Below are positions 24,001-33,800 of a stretch of DNA of 64,000 nucleotides, in pieces; the first letter of the stretch is position 1; each line of letters opens with the position of its first letter. Position numbers and translations under genes: made by a program. The notes under the pieces are model-generated. The model saw only the letters and a program-made list of their open reading frames with translations, ran no database searches and had not been told where the DNA came from. The stretch is from Zhengitettix transpicula (Eukaryota; Arthropoda; Insecta; Orthoptera; Tetrigidae): positions 223,764,246-223,828,245 of the forward strand of contig CM073590.1 of assembly GCA_037074705.1 (NCBI GenBank). Reading direction: 5' to 3'.

Positions 24001-27000
24001 CAACTTGACAACTTTTAGAAGAGCACTTTTCGGCAACTTTTGTTGGCATTCTTTTGTCGTGTTGTCAAAATTTTTCCTCAGGTTATGGGTAATGTTGTCA
24101 ACATTTGTTGGCAAAATTCTTACGGTTCTTGTTGACAACTTTTGTTGTTCAACACTGTTGGTGATAAAAAAAAAGGTGTAAACGCGCCTTGAGAAAACTA
24201 GATTTTTCCGAAATGCGAGTTGTGACTGGAGCGGGGTTGAAGGACAATGTCCGCATCTAGCAACAAAAATAGATCAATGTGAAGGGATGAAATATGTGAA
24301 ATAATCAACAATCATCTTATGAATCAAATACAGGAGGGGAAGATACCGGCCAGTACGTTCGGTTAGAGAACCAATCAGAACGAAGATGGAGAAGTTTACC
24401 TTGCACTTCTAAGTAAGCAAGACTATGCTCAAATTGAGGAATTGTCACCCTGACAGTGATGCTCTGCTGTTTTCGCCCATGTACGCAGTAATTGCAAATT
24501 CTTCAAATCGGCAGAATCAAATAGGTAAAATAACTCCCACCAATGGAAAGGAATCCCGAAACAAATAAAATAAATAAAATAGGTAAAATAACTCCCACCA
24601 ATGGAAAGGAATCCCGAAACAAATCAAATAAATAACGGTTATCAACTACGTTTATGAACTCTCTAAAATCCCTAATTCTAAATCCATATTGTCATATTCG
24701 GAGGTTTCTACGACCCGTATGACTCATTTTAATTATTAAAAATTTATTCTGATATTCTGCAGACATTCACTAGCTGTCTTTATTTTTTAGATGTACATCC
24801 TGTACGGTGACCTATGTTTGTTTTTGTTGTTATTTGCCACCTGATTTATTTTCAAATCATACTTCCAATTCCTTCCCGTCCCTGGGTCTTACAAACGACC
24901 AGAGCCTAGCCTCATTTTCCCGTTTCCAATAGCACTTCGCATCTTTAAAATGGTAATTCTGTTTTTAGGCCTGGGCGTAGGATTTGCGTGGTCGTCGACG
25001 TTCGTGGCGCTGAACCACTACTTCAGCAAGTACCGAGGCCAAGCTATCGGACTGTCGATGGCCGGAACTGCGGTAGGTATGATGGCGATGCCTCAGGCCA
25101 TCCAGCTGCTGCTGGCAGAGTACCAGTTCCGCGGAACCGTACTCGTGCTGGGAAGCATTGCTCTACACGCCGTGGCCGGCGCCTGTCTGCTGCAGCCTGT
25201 TAAATGGCACCTCAAGCCTAAGCCAGAGGAGAAGGAAGAAGAAACCAAGGTAATCAAAGTCCTCAACCATTGTCCTTCAGTTATAGTCTTTAAGAAATTT
25301 TGAACCATAGTTAAAATCCCAAATGTGTTAATTGCGCCTTTATCTAATAAGATCATTTGACACCTTCACATCACTTACTTCTAATGATAAATTAGAAGGT
25401 ACATCTAACTCCGTTTCACGATGAAAAAAAACTTACTATTTCCTGAAATAAAACTTTGACCCATGTTGAAATACAATTTATAACTCTGCTGATGCGATTA
25501 TATTGAAACACCATTTTGATTGTGCCAATATCATGAATGATGCTATCTTTGATAATAATCAAGTGGTTACAGAATTAGACTGCATTAGCATCATGGCAAG
25601 AATATTTTAGGTGTACAACAGAGAAAAATCAGTCAACTATATGGAGAATAGATGAAGAAGAACGTGTAGACAGGCTATATATAGTGGCAACTCCCCTCTG
25701 ATAGCAGAGGAAAGGGGGGATATGGAAAAGATGATGAAGGTAGCCAAGAATTAACTAGGGCCCCCGGGCTGTTGTTTTAGGATTCTATTTAGCATTTACC
25801 TGAAAGTGGGAAAAAAATTAAATATATGCAACTCCACACAGAGTTTAACTGAGAGACATTTCCTCACATTCCCACACAGTATACCTATTATAACATCAGA
25901 TGGAAATCCTGATAATTTACTTTGCTGTCAAGAGCTTGATGACGGGTAAAGAAGCAGACAAATAACAGAAGAAATTAAGTGATAAAATAAATACTACACC
26001 ACATTTCTGCAATCCTAGTTGCATTTGTAGGTGATTCAAAATCTCAAGAGTCGTACAAGTCAGTTGATGGACTCAAAAGTAAAGCTATGTTTGTTTTTTG
26101 TACTTCACCTGAATTACAATTAAATGCTAATTTTTTGACACCAATATCTGATGTGAATGATATTATCTTGTCTAAGTTATACTTGAAATAGAAAGTTATC
26201 AAATTAATATATTTCAGCTCCCTAGAGGAGCAATTTTTTTTCTTTAATAAGTGATAGGCTATTTGAGAAATTATATTCATGAGGACCATTATAATTATCA
26301 ATTAATGATAAATATTTGGTGTAGTAAAATGAAAAATTTACATCTGATTTGCAAAATAATAATAAGAAAAAATATATAGCTAATTTCAGGCAAAAGAAGT
26401 GATTATATAACTACTACACAACATTTATGGAAACCTTGTTCCATTCTTGAGGTATGGAAAAATAAAAACACAACAAATGTGTGGTATATACATAATCACT
26501 TATTTTGTCTGTATTTTTCTTATTATTTAGCATTGTGTTCACTTGTTTTCTAAACTCATTGTTCTATTCCCAAATATTTATTTCTGAAATTATATAAAAC
26601 TTGAAGAATATAAATCCTTGTTTCTGTCTCAAATATTAACATAACATTTTCATATGAATAGTAAGTTTAGAATATATTAACAACAAAAACTTACTGGTTG
26701 GTAGGGGTAGTCAATAAGATTTTTCTGAAGATCTATAAGTTAGTTATAGTACATTGCAAATGAATTCCAGTAATTAACAAATATAGATTGTGCTTGTAGT
26801 AATTTTAGCAAGCTAGGGATTTAATTTATTCATAAATATTTTGACAAATTTTACTGAATTAAAATATTAATGTTCCAGGATGCAGTTGTTGAAGAGAAAA
26901 AAGAAGTGGATGAAGTGAAAATTACCCTTCTGCCTCCAAAAATTGAAGTAACATCAGAGGCTGAAGACCAGCTACCACCAACATTACCAAAGCGACCAAC

Positions 27001-30000
27001 CATGCCTCGAATTACATCAAGTAGTAGTATGACAGCTCGTAGGAGGAAGGAATCTGTAATATCCAACATTTCCAGCATGGACTTCACAGGAAGCTCATTT
27101 CATATACACACAGTAAGAATATCTAATATACGTTTCCAGTAACCAATTATATCTTTCTTCTTGCATAATTTTGTAGACAAATTCTTAAACTTATTTTTAT
27201 GCAATAATCATTAAGTAACATTCCTGATTTCCTTTATTTATACTATTCTAAACAGAACTTTGAATTTATTTTCATTATGAAATAAATATGTCTCAGATGA
27301 TTTTTATGCTTTTTATTATGTAGTATTCTTGCGGTGCACTCTTTCCTTCAGATCACAAATAAAGTGAAAAATATTTAGCAATGTGTTTTCTAAACTTTAC
27401 TATGAATTTATTGTCATTCGGTATTAAATATGTATCCTAAGCTTTTGATGCTTTGTATTATAATGTTTCCTTGAGGTGCTCTTTACATAAGACCATAGAT
27501 CTTATAAGAATATTGCTGTTATTATGTCTCACTTATGCAAAAATGTATGTTTTTGTTTCAATTTATGGCTTCAAAGTTGTTAGATATGAAAGTAATATAT
27601 ATTCTTTGCTTTCCAAATACAGTGATTGTCCTAAAATAAACTTACAACTTTTCAACAATGAAAGAGAAATACTTTCAATGAAAGCCTTATTGTTAGACAT
27701 TTAGAGACACATTATAAATTGAAGTTGTAACTTACACCATTCAAATCAGTATCTTTGAAAATTGTTAAATCTATAGAGGTGAATGTAGAAATCAAAAGTT
27801 ATTCAAATGTCCAAAAAAATAAAAAAATTTCAATATTTTGAATTTTGGATTTCCACATTTTTAATGTCTATAAAACAATTAGCAAAGGAAACTCTTTGTT
27901 TCAAAGTTCAAGGAACCAAGTTTCAAAATCAAATTTAAAGACAATATATTATGGATAAATATATCTACATATTTGGTATGGTATTGAAATTTTGGAATCA
28001 TGTGCCACAAAATATATCACTGTTCGTTCTGCCAAGGTAATGTATGAATTATGTTCAATCTGAGAAAAGAAGAAAAATGTCGTACAGTTTTGTAAATGAA
28101 AAAAAATATTAACCGTTGTTTCCCTAAATGCATATAAGGTCACACTATTAGTTAGGTTTAATAGGAAAACCTTTATAATCTATAAACTATGCACCCAGCA
28201 TATGAAAATACATGACCATAGCACAAGAATAGAAATGGACTATTTTGGGAACCGTTGTGTAAGAAAATTTATTATTAGCGACCCTTTTGTAATCAAAGTT
28301 GTTACATAACAATCTTCAAAGTGCATTAAACTTGTGCTATTCAAATAATGTACTATACATTGAATTATGATCATAAGTTACTCTAGGAAATAATGAGGTA
28401 TAGTATTTTATTACGATACAAATATGCCATGTTAAAACTTGTATGTACAAGTGAAACTGGCAATAACATATTTATTATTTATATTTCAGCCTGCCGACAG
28501 TGATGATGAGGGAGGAATAACATTTGGCAGAGGAAGTGCAAAGACTAACAGATCTAAAACACGGATAAATGACATAAATAAAAATATTGAAGTTGAGAAA
28601 AATGAAGAACCAAAAAATGTTAAAAAGGAATCCTCATGGCGCAAAGTAATACATTTCCTTGATTTGGATCTTTTGAAGGATCCAATTTACTTGAACATTT
28701 TATTTGGACTGTCCATTTTTTATGTTGCTGAACTGAATTTTAAAATGATAGTTCCATTTTTCCTGGCTGACTTGGGCTACACAAAATCCGAAACAGCATT
28801 CTACTTGTCAATGACAGCTGTGGCAGATATATCTGCCAGACTTGTTCTTCCACCTATATGCGATCGTGTTAATATAAAGAGGCGAACACTTTTTGCTGTA
28901 GCAACTGTTTTTCTGGCACTATCTAGATCTGGTGAGTAAAATTTAAAATTTCTATTTTGAATCAGAAAGAGAGACAGTGTAGCTGACTTACCTGAAATCA
29001 ATAGTTGGTCCAGTTGAGTTGTGCAGAAATAAAAATTTCTAACTTTATAGAACTGAAGGCCCTTTTATCAGAAAAATAGGTCTGAACTGTGTACTAGGCC
29101 GGGCAAAATACTGTCTCTCATTCCTAACAAAATATGCTATTTAATTTGGCCTTGCCACATTTTTTTAAGTGCTTTATATTTTCTTACTTTGCACTTTACT
29201 TGCTATTTGACTTTTGACTGTATGCCTACCATTTTTATATGGCTATATTGTTTTGAAACAATTTGACATAAAATTAATTATGAAAACTTACAAAATGCAC
29301 AAGTAATAATGTTTATTATAAATTCTTAACACTATTTGTAAAATGAATCATTAATGTTTAATAATATTTAAATGTTGTTATATCTGTGAATTCCAGCACT
29401 AGCAGAACAAACAGAATATGTTCCTCTTATGATAGCTCTAGTTGTCAATGGCTTCTTCAGGGGAGCTACGCTCATTAACTTTACTCTTACCATTTCGGAA
29501 CATTGTAGTCTTGAGAAGCTACCTGCTGCTTTTGGGCTTCACATGGTAGCCAAAGGACTTTTTATAGTGGCACTTGGTCCAGTAATAGGTTTGTATATCT
29601 AATAGTAAATTTTGTTTTAACTGTCTAAATGATAGTGAACATAGGTGTAATATTATACTAAATTCATACTTTTTGCTGTTCAACTTAAAGTATGTTGTAT
29701 TACAGTTTTGTCCCTTCTTAAAGCACAGTTAAAATTCATAATATCCTTTTGAAACAGTACAAGTTTAAAACTAAGCTTGTAATAATAAAATCGTGAATCA
29801 TAAGTATTCACAAATTTATCAACTGTCAGAATATGTATGGACTACATTAATTAAATCAGATTCAGAGATTATTAATGTCATTATAAAGTCTGCTTGAGCT
29901 AATACCAAAAATACAAGAATACTTCACAATGATTTCGCAGCTACTGAGAAATAATTTTATACTTTAACTATAACTTATGTAATCAAATTTCACAGGGGTT

Positions 30001-30777
30001 TCCAAAAAGGTAAAATTTAACCAAGTATTAACACATCACTAATATAATTCATGTATGTGACATTAGGGGATGTTGTGGCATGCAGCAGGCATTAGCATAA
30101 TGATTTTCATGGTTTTATGTTTCCAAAAATTTACAGGGTCCAAGGAGATATCATTACAACCATTATTGGCTATCCTTACCTTTCATTTTTTTCCCCAGTT
30201 GTCCAACAATTTTCACACCTACAACCCTATTCCCATTTTTTTTTTTCAAAATTCCAAATTGGCCACTCACTATAACTTTCCTGGATGTTATATACCATTA
30301 CAAATCATTATGCTGGTGTCTGCTGCATGTTGCATCCTCTTATGTTTCATGTGCTCAAGAGACCTTACAAAAATTGAGCTTCTAGAAATTTTGTAAGACA
30401 TGTTCAATGTCTGATGTCTGTCAATCTTGCAGTATCCTTTGAATTGTATCCTGCCTTACTTACATTCCTGGATTGATGGACAGTTGAGTCTCCCACAGTC
30501 AGTCAATAAAAGTTTGCCAAATAGAATATTTAAATGATTAAAAAGAAAAAGCATTAAAATAATAATATAAAAAATTATATAATCACACATAAAAGTTATT
30601 TATTATTTTGTTGTTACAGGAGTGATTCGTGATGCAACTGGCAGCTTTCCACTTTGTATACATTCACAAACACTTTGTATATTCCTTTGCCTTGTAGCAT
30701 GGGGGATAGAATACATTGTTCTGAGAATGCATCCAGAATTAAGGAAGAAATCTGAAGATGAAGATGAGGAAGCGTAG
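14883..30777 (+). CDS. SLC16-family monocarboxylate transporter, 7 exons, 5' partial
   Basis: This is a spliced gene for a plasma-membrane MCT of the major facilitator superfamily. The family moves lactate, pyruvate, ketone bodies or related monocarboxylates, often with protons; the substrate cannot be told here. Joined exons (127, 144, 281, 234, 442, 192 and 158 nt) keep one frame of 525 residues. Seen motifs are EPSFGLLFGD near TM1/2, YFSKYRGQAIG at residues 108-118 (family TM4/5 signature), a long hydrophilic loop at about 165-313, an Asp375-Arg379 pair in TM8 at the place of the functional Asp/Arg pair of mammalian MCT1, and G-P-V-I-G-V-I-R-D-A-T-G-S before TM12. The tail is acidic. All internal introns are GT-AG. 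The N-terminal TM1 motif D-G-G-W-G-W is missing, so at least one 5' exon lies upstream of the window. The subfamily member is not identified. Confidence 0.93.
16141..16430 (-). repeat. RTE-like repeat, copy 3, reverse
   Basis: The reverse complement contains GTCATAATTAAACTCAGCGA, TTTGACTCCAATCTC, GTAACGCCC and GGGGTTGAAATTATA in the order seen at 50440-50640. Confidence 0.6.
16705..16840 (-). mobile_element. LINE-like retroposon, decayed fragment
   Basis: This short, diverged piece keeps TTTAATAGCATA-like, GGTTAACTAGG, AAGTATCCTACCCG and GTGATGC blocks of the family in order. It is interrupted by a G12-13 run near 16750. Confidence 0.55.
17139..17282 (+). CDS. MCT exon 2 of window (end of TM2 to TM4)
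   Basis: This is a phase 1-1 exon of 144 nt between a TTTCGCAG acceptor and a G|GTGAGT donor. It encodes residues 43-90: the end of TM2 (LFVGPLIKL), the basic turn YSYRK, TM3 (VAIVGAILSALGLML) and the start of TM4 (IIATYSIVGG). Y-R-x-V in the TM2-TM3 loop is normal for the family. About 80% of third codon positions are G or C. The next intron is 7.7 kb and packed with LINE-like insertions. Confidence 0.93.
17581..17907 (-). mobile_element. LINE-like retroposon, subfamily 2 (copy 2)
   Basis: It begins GTGTAGACAGGCTATGTATA in place of the GGGCAACAGGCTACATGAGG of the main subfamily, and has an internal deletion. It ends near GCATGTGGGAACG, with T8 leading into the next copy. Confidence 0.75.
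17908..18129 (-). mobile_element. LINE-like retroposon, subfamily 2 (copy 3)
   Basis: It shares the GTGTAGACAGGCTATGTATA start with the copy before it, to which it is joined head to tail. It stops at GTAGGTCGGG, where another copy has inserted. Confidence 0.75.
18130..18612 (-). mobile_element. LINE-like retroposon nested next to copy 3 (copy 4)
   Basis: The insert (18146-18596) is bounded by identical CATTGGGATTTTTTTT at 18130-18145 and 18597-18612. Part of that T-run may be the element's own tail, so the sure duplication is about 8-9 bp. It reaches further into the element's 5' side than most copies, to a GCCTGCGAGAG hairpin block at 18556. An internal stretch around 18420 is deleted. Confidence 0.8.
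20186..20434 (+). other. Unrecognised 82-codon frame in MCT intron
   Basis: An ATG in good context (ACAATGG) opens a GC-richer frame with seven cysteines (for example FKSWNCSSWLLE and YCFVGKPSSVHC). An overlapping second frame is also open, which weakens the case. I know no family for it. It could be a small nested gene, a decayed exon or chance. Confidence 0.15.
20736..21217 (+). mobile_element. LINE-like retroposon with perfect target duplication (copy 5)
   Basis: This is the only copy sense to the transporter. AACGAAAATAATG occurs at 20736-20748 and again at 21205-21217, bracketing a 5'-truncated body (20749-21190) and an A-rich tail (21191-21204). It is the best proof that the family moves by target-primed reverse transcription and that the A/T-rich end is its 3' end. 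The 60-codon frame at 20850-21032 is intact. Confidence 0.85.
22432..22561. mobile_element. Foldback family A, single left arm
   Basis: It has AAAGATAGCCAATACTGACA, TGGGATACTTGTCCCTTTCG, GCTAAGAAGAGCC and TCAGTTGACAACA in the order of the left arm. The right arm is absent. Confidence 0.65.
22725..22999 (-). mobile_element. LINE-like retroposon, internally deleted (copy 6)
   Basis: AACGAAAAG at 22725-22733 and 22991-22999 bracket a copy that keeps the 3' 210 bp or so and then jumps to the 5' hairpin block (22948-22987). About 250 bp of the middle are missing. Confidence 0.8.
23000..23345 (-). mobile_element. LINE-like retroposon, 5'-truncated (copy 7)
   Basis: A T12 run (the complement of the A-tail) directly follows copy 6. 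The body runs to CCAATGGGAATA, where it is truncated. It has few differences from the other main-subfamily copies, so it looks young. Confidence 0.8.
23649..23736. mobile_element. 88-bp inverted-repeat element
   Basis: The first 27 and last 27 bp are inverted copies with a single mismatch; the left one contains TTTATTTAATGTCGCATCAA. The centre includes CCACATGTGG, a palindrome. It could be a tiny MITE, or two AATAAA-rich LINE tails joined head to head. A related TTAATGCGACTTTAAAT tail is seen near 52161. Confidence 0.6.
24521..24636. repeat. 58-bp tandem duplication
   Basis: Two nearly identical units (24521-24578 and 24579-24636) each contain ATAGGTAAAATAACTCCCAC and GAATCCCGAAACAAAT. It lies within the MCT intron. 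Confidence 0.9.
24969..25249 (+). CDS. MCT exon 3 of window (TM4 to TM6, loop start)
   Basis: The exon follows a GTTTTTAG acceptor and ends in phase 0 at ACCAAG|GTAATC. It encodes residues 91-184: the rest of TM4 (GLGVGFAWSSTFVAL), the family signature NHYFSKYRGQAIG with A-G-T-A-V-G in TM5, TM6 (GTVLVLGSIALHAVAGACLL), and the first charged part of the cytosolic loop (KPKPEEKEEETK). This is the last GC-rich exon. If the downstream intron were retained, the frame would stop after 17 more residues (stop ends at about 25303). Confidence 0.94.
25663..25822 (-). mobile_element. LINE-like retroposon, subfamily 2 remnant (copy 8)
   Basis: It starts GTGTAGACAGGCTATATATA, lacks about 15 bp next to that, and fades after TAGCATTTACCTGAAAGTG. 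Confidence 0.65.
25953..26016. mobile_element. Foldback family A, left-arm fragment
   Basis: CAGACAAATAACAGAAGAAA, then AAATACTACACCACATTTC, matches the outer part of the left arm. The rest has decayed. Confidence 0.5.
26363..26524. mobile_element. Foldback family A, internally deleted
   Basis: The outer left arm (CAGGCAAAAGAAGTGATTAT) and outer right arm (TAATCACTTATTTTGTCTGT) remain, with the inner arms largely gone. Confidence 0.6.
26879..27112 (+). CDS. MCT exon 4 of window (central cytosolic loop)
   Basis: A 234-nt exon (78 codons) lies between TGTTCCAG and ACACA|GTAAGA, with phase-0 introns on both sides. It encodes residues 185-262, wholly hydrophilic: acidic/basic runs, a proline-rich piece (LPPTLPKRPTMPR) and a Ser/Arg-rich piece (SSSSMTARRRKESVISNISS) that could hold phosphorylation sites. 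There is no membrane segment. Because both boundaries are phase 0, skipping it would shorten the TM6-TM7 loop without a frame shift. The join to its neighbours is supported by phase, splice signals and position, not by sequence conservation. Confidence 0.85.
27113..28489 (+). other. MCT intron (1.4 kb)
   Basis: This is a phase-0 GT-AG intron of AT-rich, largely unique-looking sequence. I see no repeat or exon in it. Confidence 0.75.
28490..28931 (+). CDS. MCT exon 5 of window (loop end, TM7 to TM9)
   Basis: The exon follows TATATTTCAG and ends in phase 1 at TCTG|GTGAGT. It encodes residues 263-409: the remaining acidic/lysine-rich loop, SSWRKVIHFLDLDLLKDP just before TM7, TM7 (IYLNILFGLSIFYVAELNF), TM8 with D375-I-S-A-R379, and the start of TM9 after the basic turn NIKRRT. 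In mammalian MCT1 the corresponding Asp and Arg are needed for proton-coupled transport, so both key residues are present. Third codon positions are AT-rich, unlike exons 1-3. Confidence 0.94.
28932..29396 (+). other. MCT intron (465 bp)
   Basis: This short phase-1 GT-AG intron contains no recognisable feature. Confidence 0.8.
29397..29588 (+). CDS. MCT exon 6 of window (TM9 to TM11)
   Basis: A phase 1-1 exon of 192 nt lies between AATTCCAG and AATAG|GTTTGT. It encodes residues 410-473: TM10 (MIALVVNGFFRGATLIN, then FTLTISEHC) and TM11 (PAAFGLHMVAKGLFIVALGPVIG). E-x-x-P-x-A-F-G-L followed by G-P-x-x-G matches the usual C-terminal half of MCTs. The donor (GTTTGT) is weaker than the others in this gene. 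About 28% of third codon positions are G or C. Confidence 0.93.
29589..30619 (+). other. MCT intron (1.0 kb)
   Basis: This is a phase-1 GT-AG intron. An open frame at 30070-30396 falls inside it, but it is not in phase with the gene and shows no MCT motif. I treat it as chance. Confidence 0.75.
30620..30777 (+). CDS. MCT last exon (TM12, acidic C-terminus, stop)
   Basis: The exon opens after TTGTTACAG in phase 1 and ends at TAG (30775-30777). It encodes residues 474-525: GVIRDATGSFPLC (the conserved G-x-x-R-D-x-T-G-S loop), TM12 (LCIFLCLVAWGIEYIVL) and the cytosolic tail RMHPELRKKSEDEDEEA. The tail is short and acidic, with no obvious PDZ-binding end. Confidence 0.92.
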
Positions 30778-30845
30778 CATTTAGCTTTCACTTATGTTAC
30801 TGGTGACCTGAAATCACACTAATTAAATCCTACAAATAAATAAAG
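30778..30845 (+). promoter_or_regulatory. MCT 3' UTR start and candidate poly(A) signals
   Basis: Two overlapping AATAAA hexamers (30835-30840 and 30839-30844) lie about 60 nt after the stop. They could end a very short 3' UTR. More AATAAA-type hexamers occur further on, for example near 31595 and 31820-31870, and the DNA to about 32.4 kb has no frame, so a longer UTR is equally possible. The true end is not visible from sequence alone. Confidence 0.45.
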
Positions 30846-33800
30846 GCTTGGTGTGAGTTATAATGTAAAGTTTGAAAATGACCATTTTTAAAGGGACATG
30901 GACATAAAAGTTAGATAGGTCATTTATATTTTAAAACAAAGTTGATACACATGGTGTGCTTGTGACATAGTTAATATTTGTGAGTAGAAATAAGTGTAAA
31001 AAGAAACTCTTTGACTTTCCATTTTCAATTTATTCAGAATGAATTGTTTTCATATTTTCATTAATTACAAGAGTTGAGTGCAACATATTTGATAAAGTGG
31101 GTATAACAGTACAAGTAGATTTTATAAGTGAAGTGATATTTTTATTTATATAAAATTATTTATAATATGATATTGCCTTATTTTCTTATATCAAACTTTC
31201 CTACAAAAATAATCCTAAGTCAATTTTTAAAACATATATAGTATATATGAAATGAAATTTTTTGGAGAATTCTCTAATGTGGATATTATTCTACTACTTA
31301 ACTTCTGTGGAAACTAACTGATATTTTGTGTACCTATATTTAATTTAATGTACTCTATAAAATATAATTATTTCTCTAATTTACAACCAATTTTTTACAA
31401 TTAAGACTTTTGATAATATATTGGATACTATTTACTTCAATGTGATAATTTTTAAAATAAATTATCACTAAGTTTAGAATAATTTTAATTGTCATACTAC
31501 AATTAGATAATTAATTTCTCGTCATTAAAAAGGTCTCCATGAAATTTTTATATATATTTCAGACTGAATGTCAAATGTGCCTTTAATTTTTCCCAATAAA
31601 GAGAGAAAGGTTTATTGTACTTAATTCAGAGGACTGTAATGAACATTTACATAATAATAAAAGTAATTTGAGAAAAATGTCTTTTATAAGAGGTTTGTCA
31701 AATTCACAACTTTCTTTCCTTCAAGCACATTAATTATATTCAAGTTTTAACCAATTTTTCTATTTTATTTAGTATTTTCTACATGTAAAATATATGTAAC
31801 ATGAATAACTTCAAATGGAAATAAATATTTGTACTTATAACATTATTGTAATCGTCAGTACCCAAAATAAAATATACATATACGTTTAACTTATTTGATT
31901 CCCAACCCAACTTGATAATTATACATACTTCAAATTATTTACATGGTACTCAGCAGTTGTTAAAATATAGTCTCTCTTATTCTATATTCTTCATTGGTAT
32001 TTAATGTTTGAATTGATTTAATTGCAGAATATTTTGAATAAATGAAGCGGTTAGCTGAGAACAATAAATGACGATAGTTTTGAATTCTATAATACAGAAG
32101 AATTGAATCAAGACCTAAATTTATCTGAAGTTTTAGTGCTTCAAATTTAAGGCAATATGCACTTATTTTTATCCTTGTACCCTTAAACATTTAATGATAT
32201 GACTCTGACCAAATTTTTTTTTTGCAGTTTACAAAGAATTTTATTGCAATCCATGAGTCTTTTGTAAAATGTACTTTATAAGGTAATCCTTGTTATTTGA
32301 AACTTATTTTGTCTTTTCTTTACAGTAAAAAATTATTATGCTATCACAATGCTATTTTGGAACATATGTTCTGCAAAAAAAAAGTGCAATAACTAATGTC
32401 AGGAGACTGGCAAAAGTCAAGATGATTTTTTTATTCTATTGCCAATACAGTTAATCGTTTGTGGCTGTAACAGGCATGGAATCAAGACCATGCTGTCAAA
32501 ATATATCCAAAATTCTTTTCTATAATATTAAAAAAAAACTTGGAACATAATAAATAAAATTTTAAAACTGTATGCAATAAAATTGATCATAACATTCAAG
32601 ATCTTTGAACAAATGATTCATTACAATATTAATAAATCATTAAGGTCTATTCTTCTTTTCACCTTTCACCTGATAATTAGGGATAAACGTAGCGTTTTAA
32701 TGTATTAATTACGCACTTAAATAATAAGCCTTTTATCAATATGGCCATTGTATTTATTTATTGTTTTATTATAGTCAGGTTAATATTATACTGTCTTTAA
32801 AATTTCTTCCTAACGTTTACTTTCTGCGTAGTCTTATGTCTGTTTTCTAAACCTTCAAGGAATTGTTGCACAACACTTAGTCTGAAATTCCCTGTTCGCC
32901 AACAACGGCGTGCTTCTGAATTTATTTCCGGAAAGTCACGTTGAGGCAATGCTTCGTGCAAGACAATTATTCTTATCACCTTAGCACATTTGTTCCTCAT
33001 CAGCAACAGCGAATAGGATAGCGTTTAACCAAACCTTTTTGTTTGTGATGAACGTCTCATTTAAAGGAATGTATTAAATTTGAAGCATATATATTGTTTC
33101 AATTGTATATTTACTTCAACTTAAAATTTGAAAACAAATCGGGTTACCAAACAAATGATTTGAATAATACTCTCCTCAAATAGTGAGTCGTTGTACGGGT
33201 TATTGAATCGAAATGGTTTAGAGACGATTAAATTACAAAAACATTCAGACCACAAGTTAACCCGATTTGTATTCCTTGCAACATGACTTTTTCGATGTCT
33301 GCTGATGACTGCGTTGGGAACTAGGAACATTTTTTGCTTCACATTCTGGATGACTTCAATACTTTTATCTCTCCCTGTCATCCAATAAAATGATTATTAG
33401 ATACCGACGGCTTTCCCGCTGAATCTGTTGTAGATAAAATTCTCGGGTCTCAACCCGGGCCAATCGTTTGTTGAAGAACAACGTTTAGACAACAAGCTCC
33501 GCCATAGTCATCAGGTTAACAGTTATTTTATTGTCGGTTGGCTCCTTCCTTTTATATTTCTTATATAATCCAAAATGCTAAGATCAAAACTATCATTCTA
33601 GAAAGACTATTCTGGAAATGTTCAATAAGCTTCAAGTTTGAGTAACAAGTCTTGCTTTGCACTATAAACAAAAGCCACTCTTTTGGGCAACAATGCCTCG
33701 GAACTCTTAAGGACAGTTTCCATCTTGCCTGAACTGGAATATTCCTCCTGAAATATGTCATTGTTTTCTACCATGTATATTACAAGCTAATAAATATTTC

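Larger units (their letters stand above)
17283..24968 (+). other. MCT intron (7.7 kb), repeat-rich
   Basis: This is a GT-AG intron in phase 1. Six LINE-like copies sit here (17581-23345), along with a foldback arm (22432-22561), a short inverted-repeat element (23649-23736), a GTTGNCAAC-type motif cluster (about 24000-24165) and a 58-bp tandem duplication (24521-24636). The stretches 18630-20150 and 21220-22430 show only AT-rich DNA and short chance frames. Confidence 0.8.
25250..26878 (+). other. MCT intron (1.6 kb)
   Basis: This is a phase-0 GT-AG intron. It contains a degraded LINE-like copy (about 25663-25822), a partial foldback arm (about 25953-26016) and an internally deleted foldback copy (about 26363-26524). 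The rest is plain AT-rich DNA. Confidence 0.8.

Noticed and set aside
30070..30396. 108-codon frame with hydrophobic segments inside the MCT gene
   Set aside because: It lies wholly in the last intron, is out of phase with the exons and has no MCT motif; AT-rich DNA gives hydrophobic chance frames.
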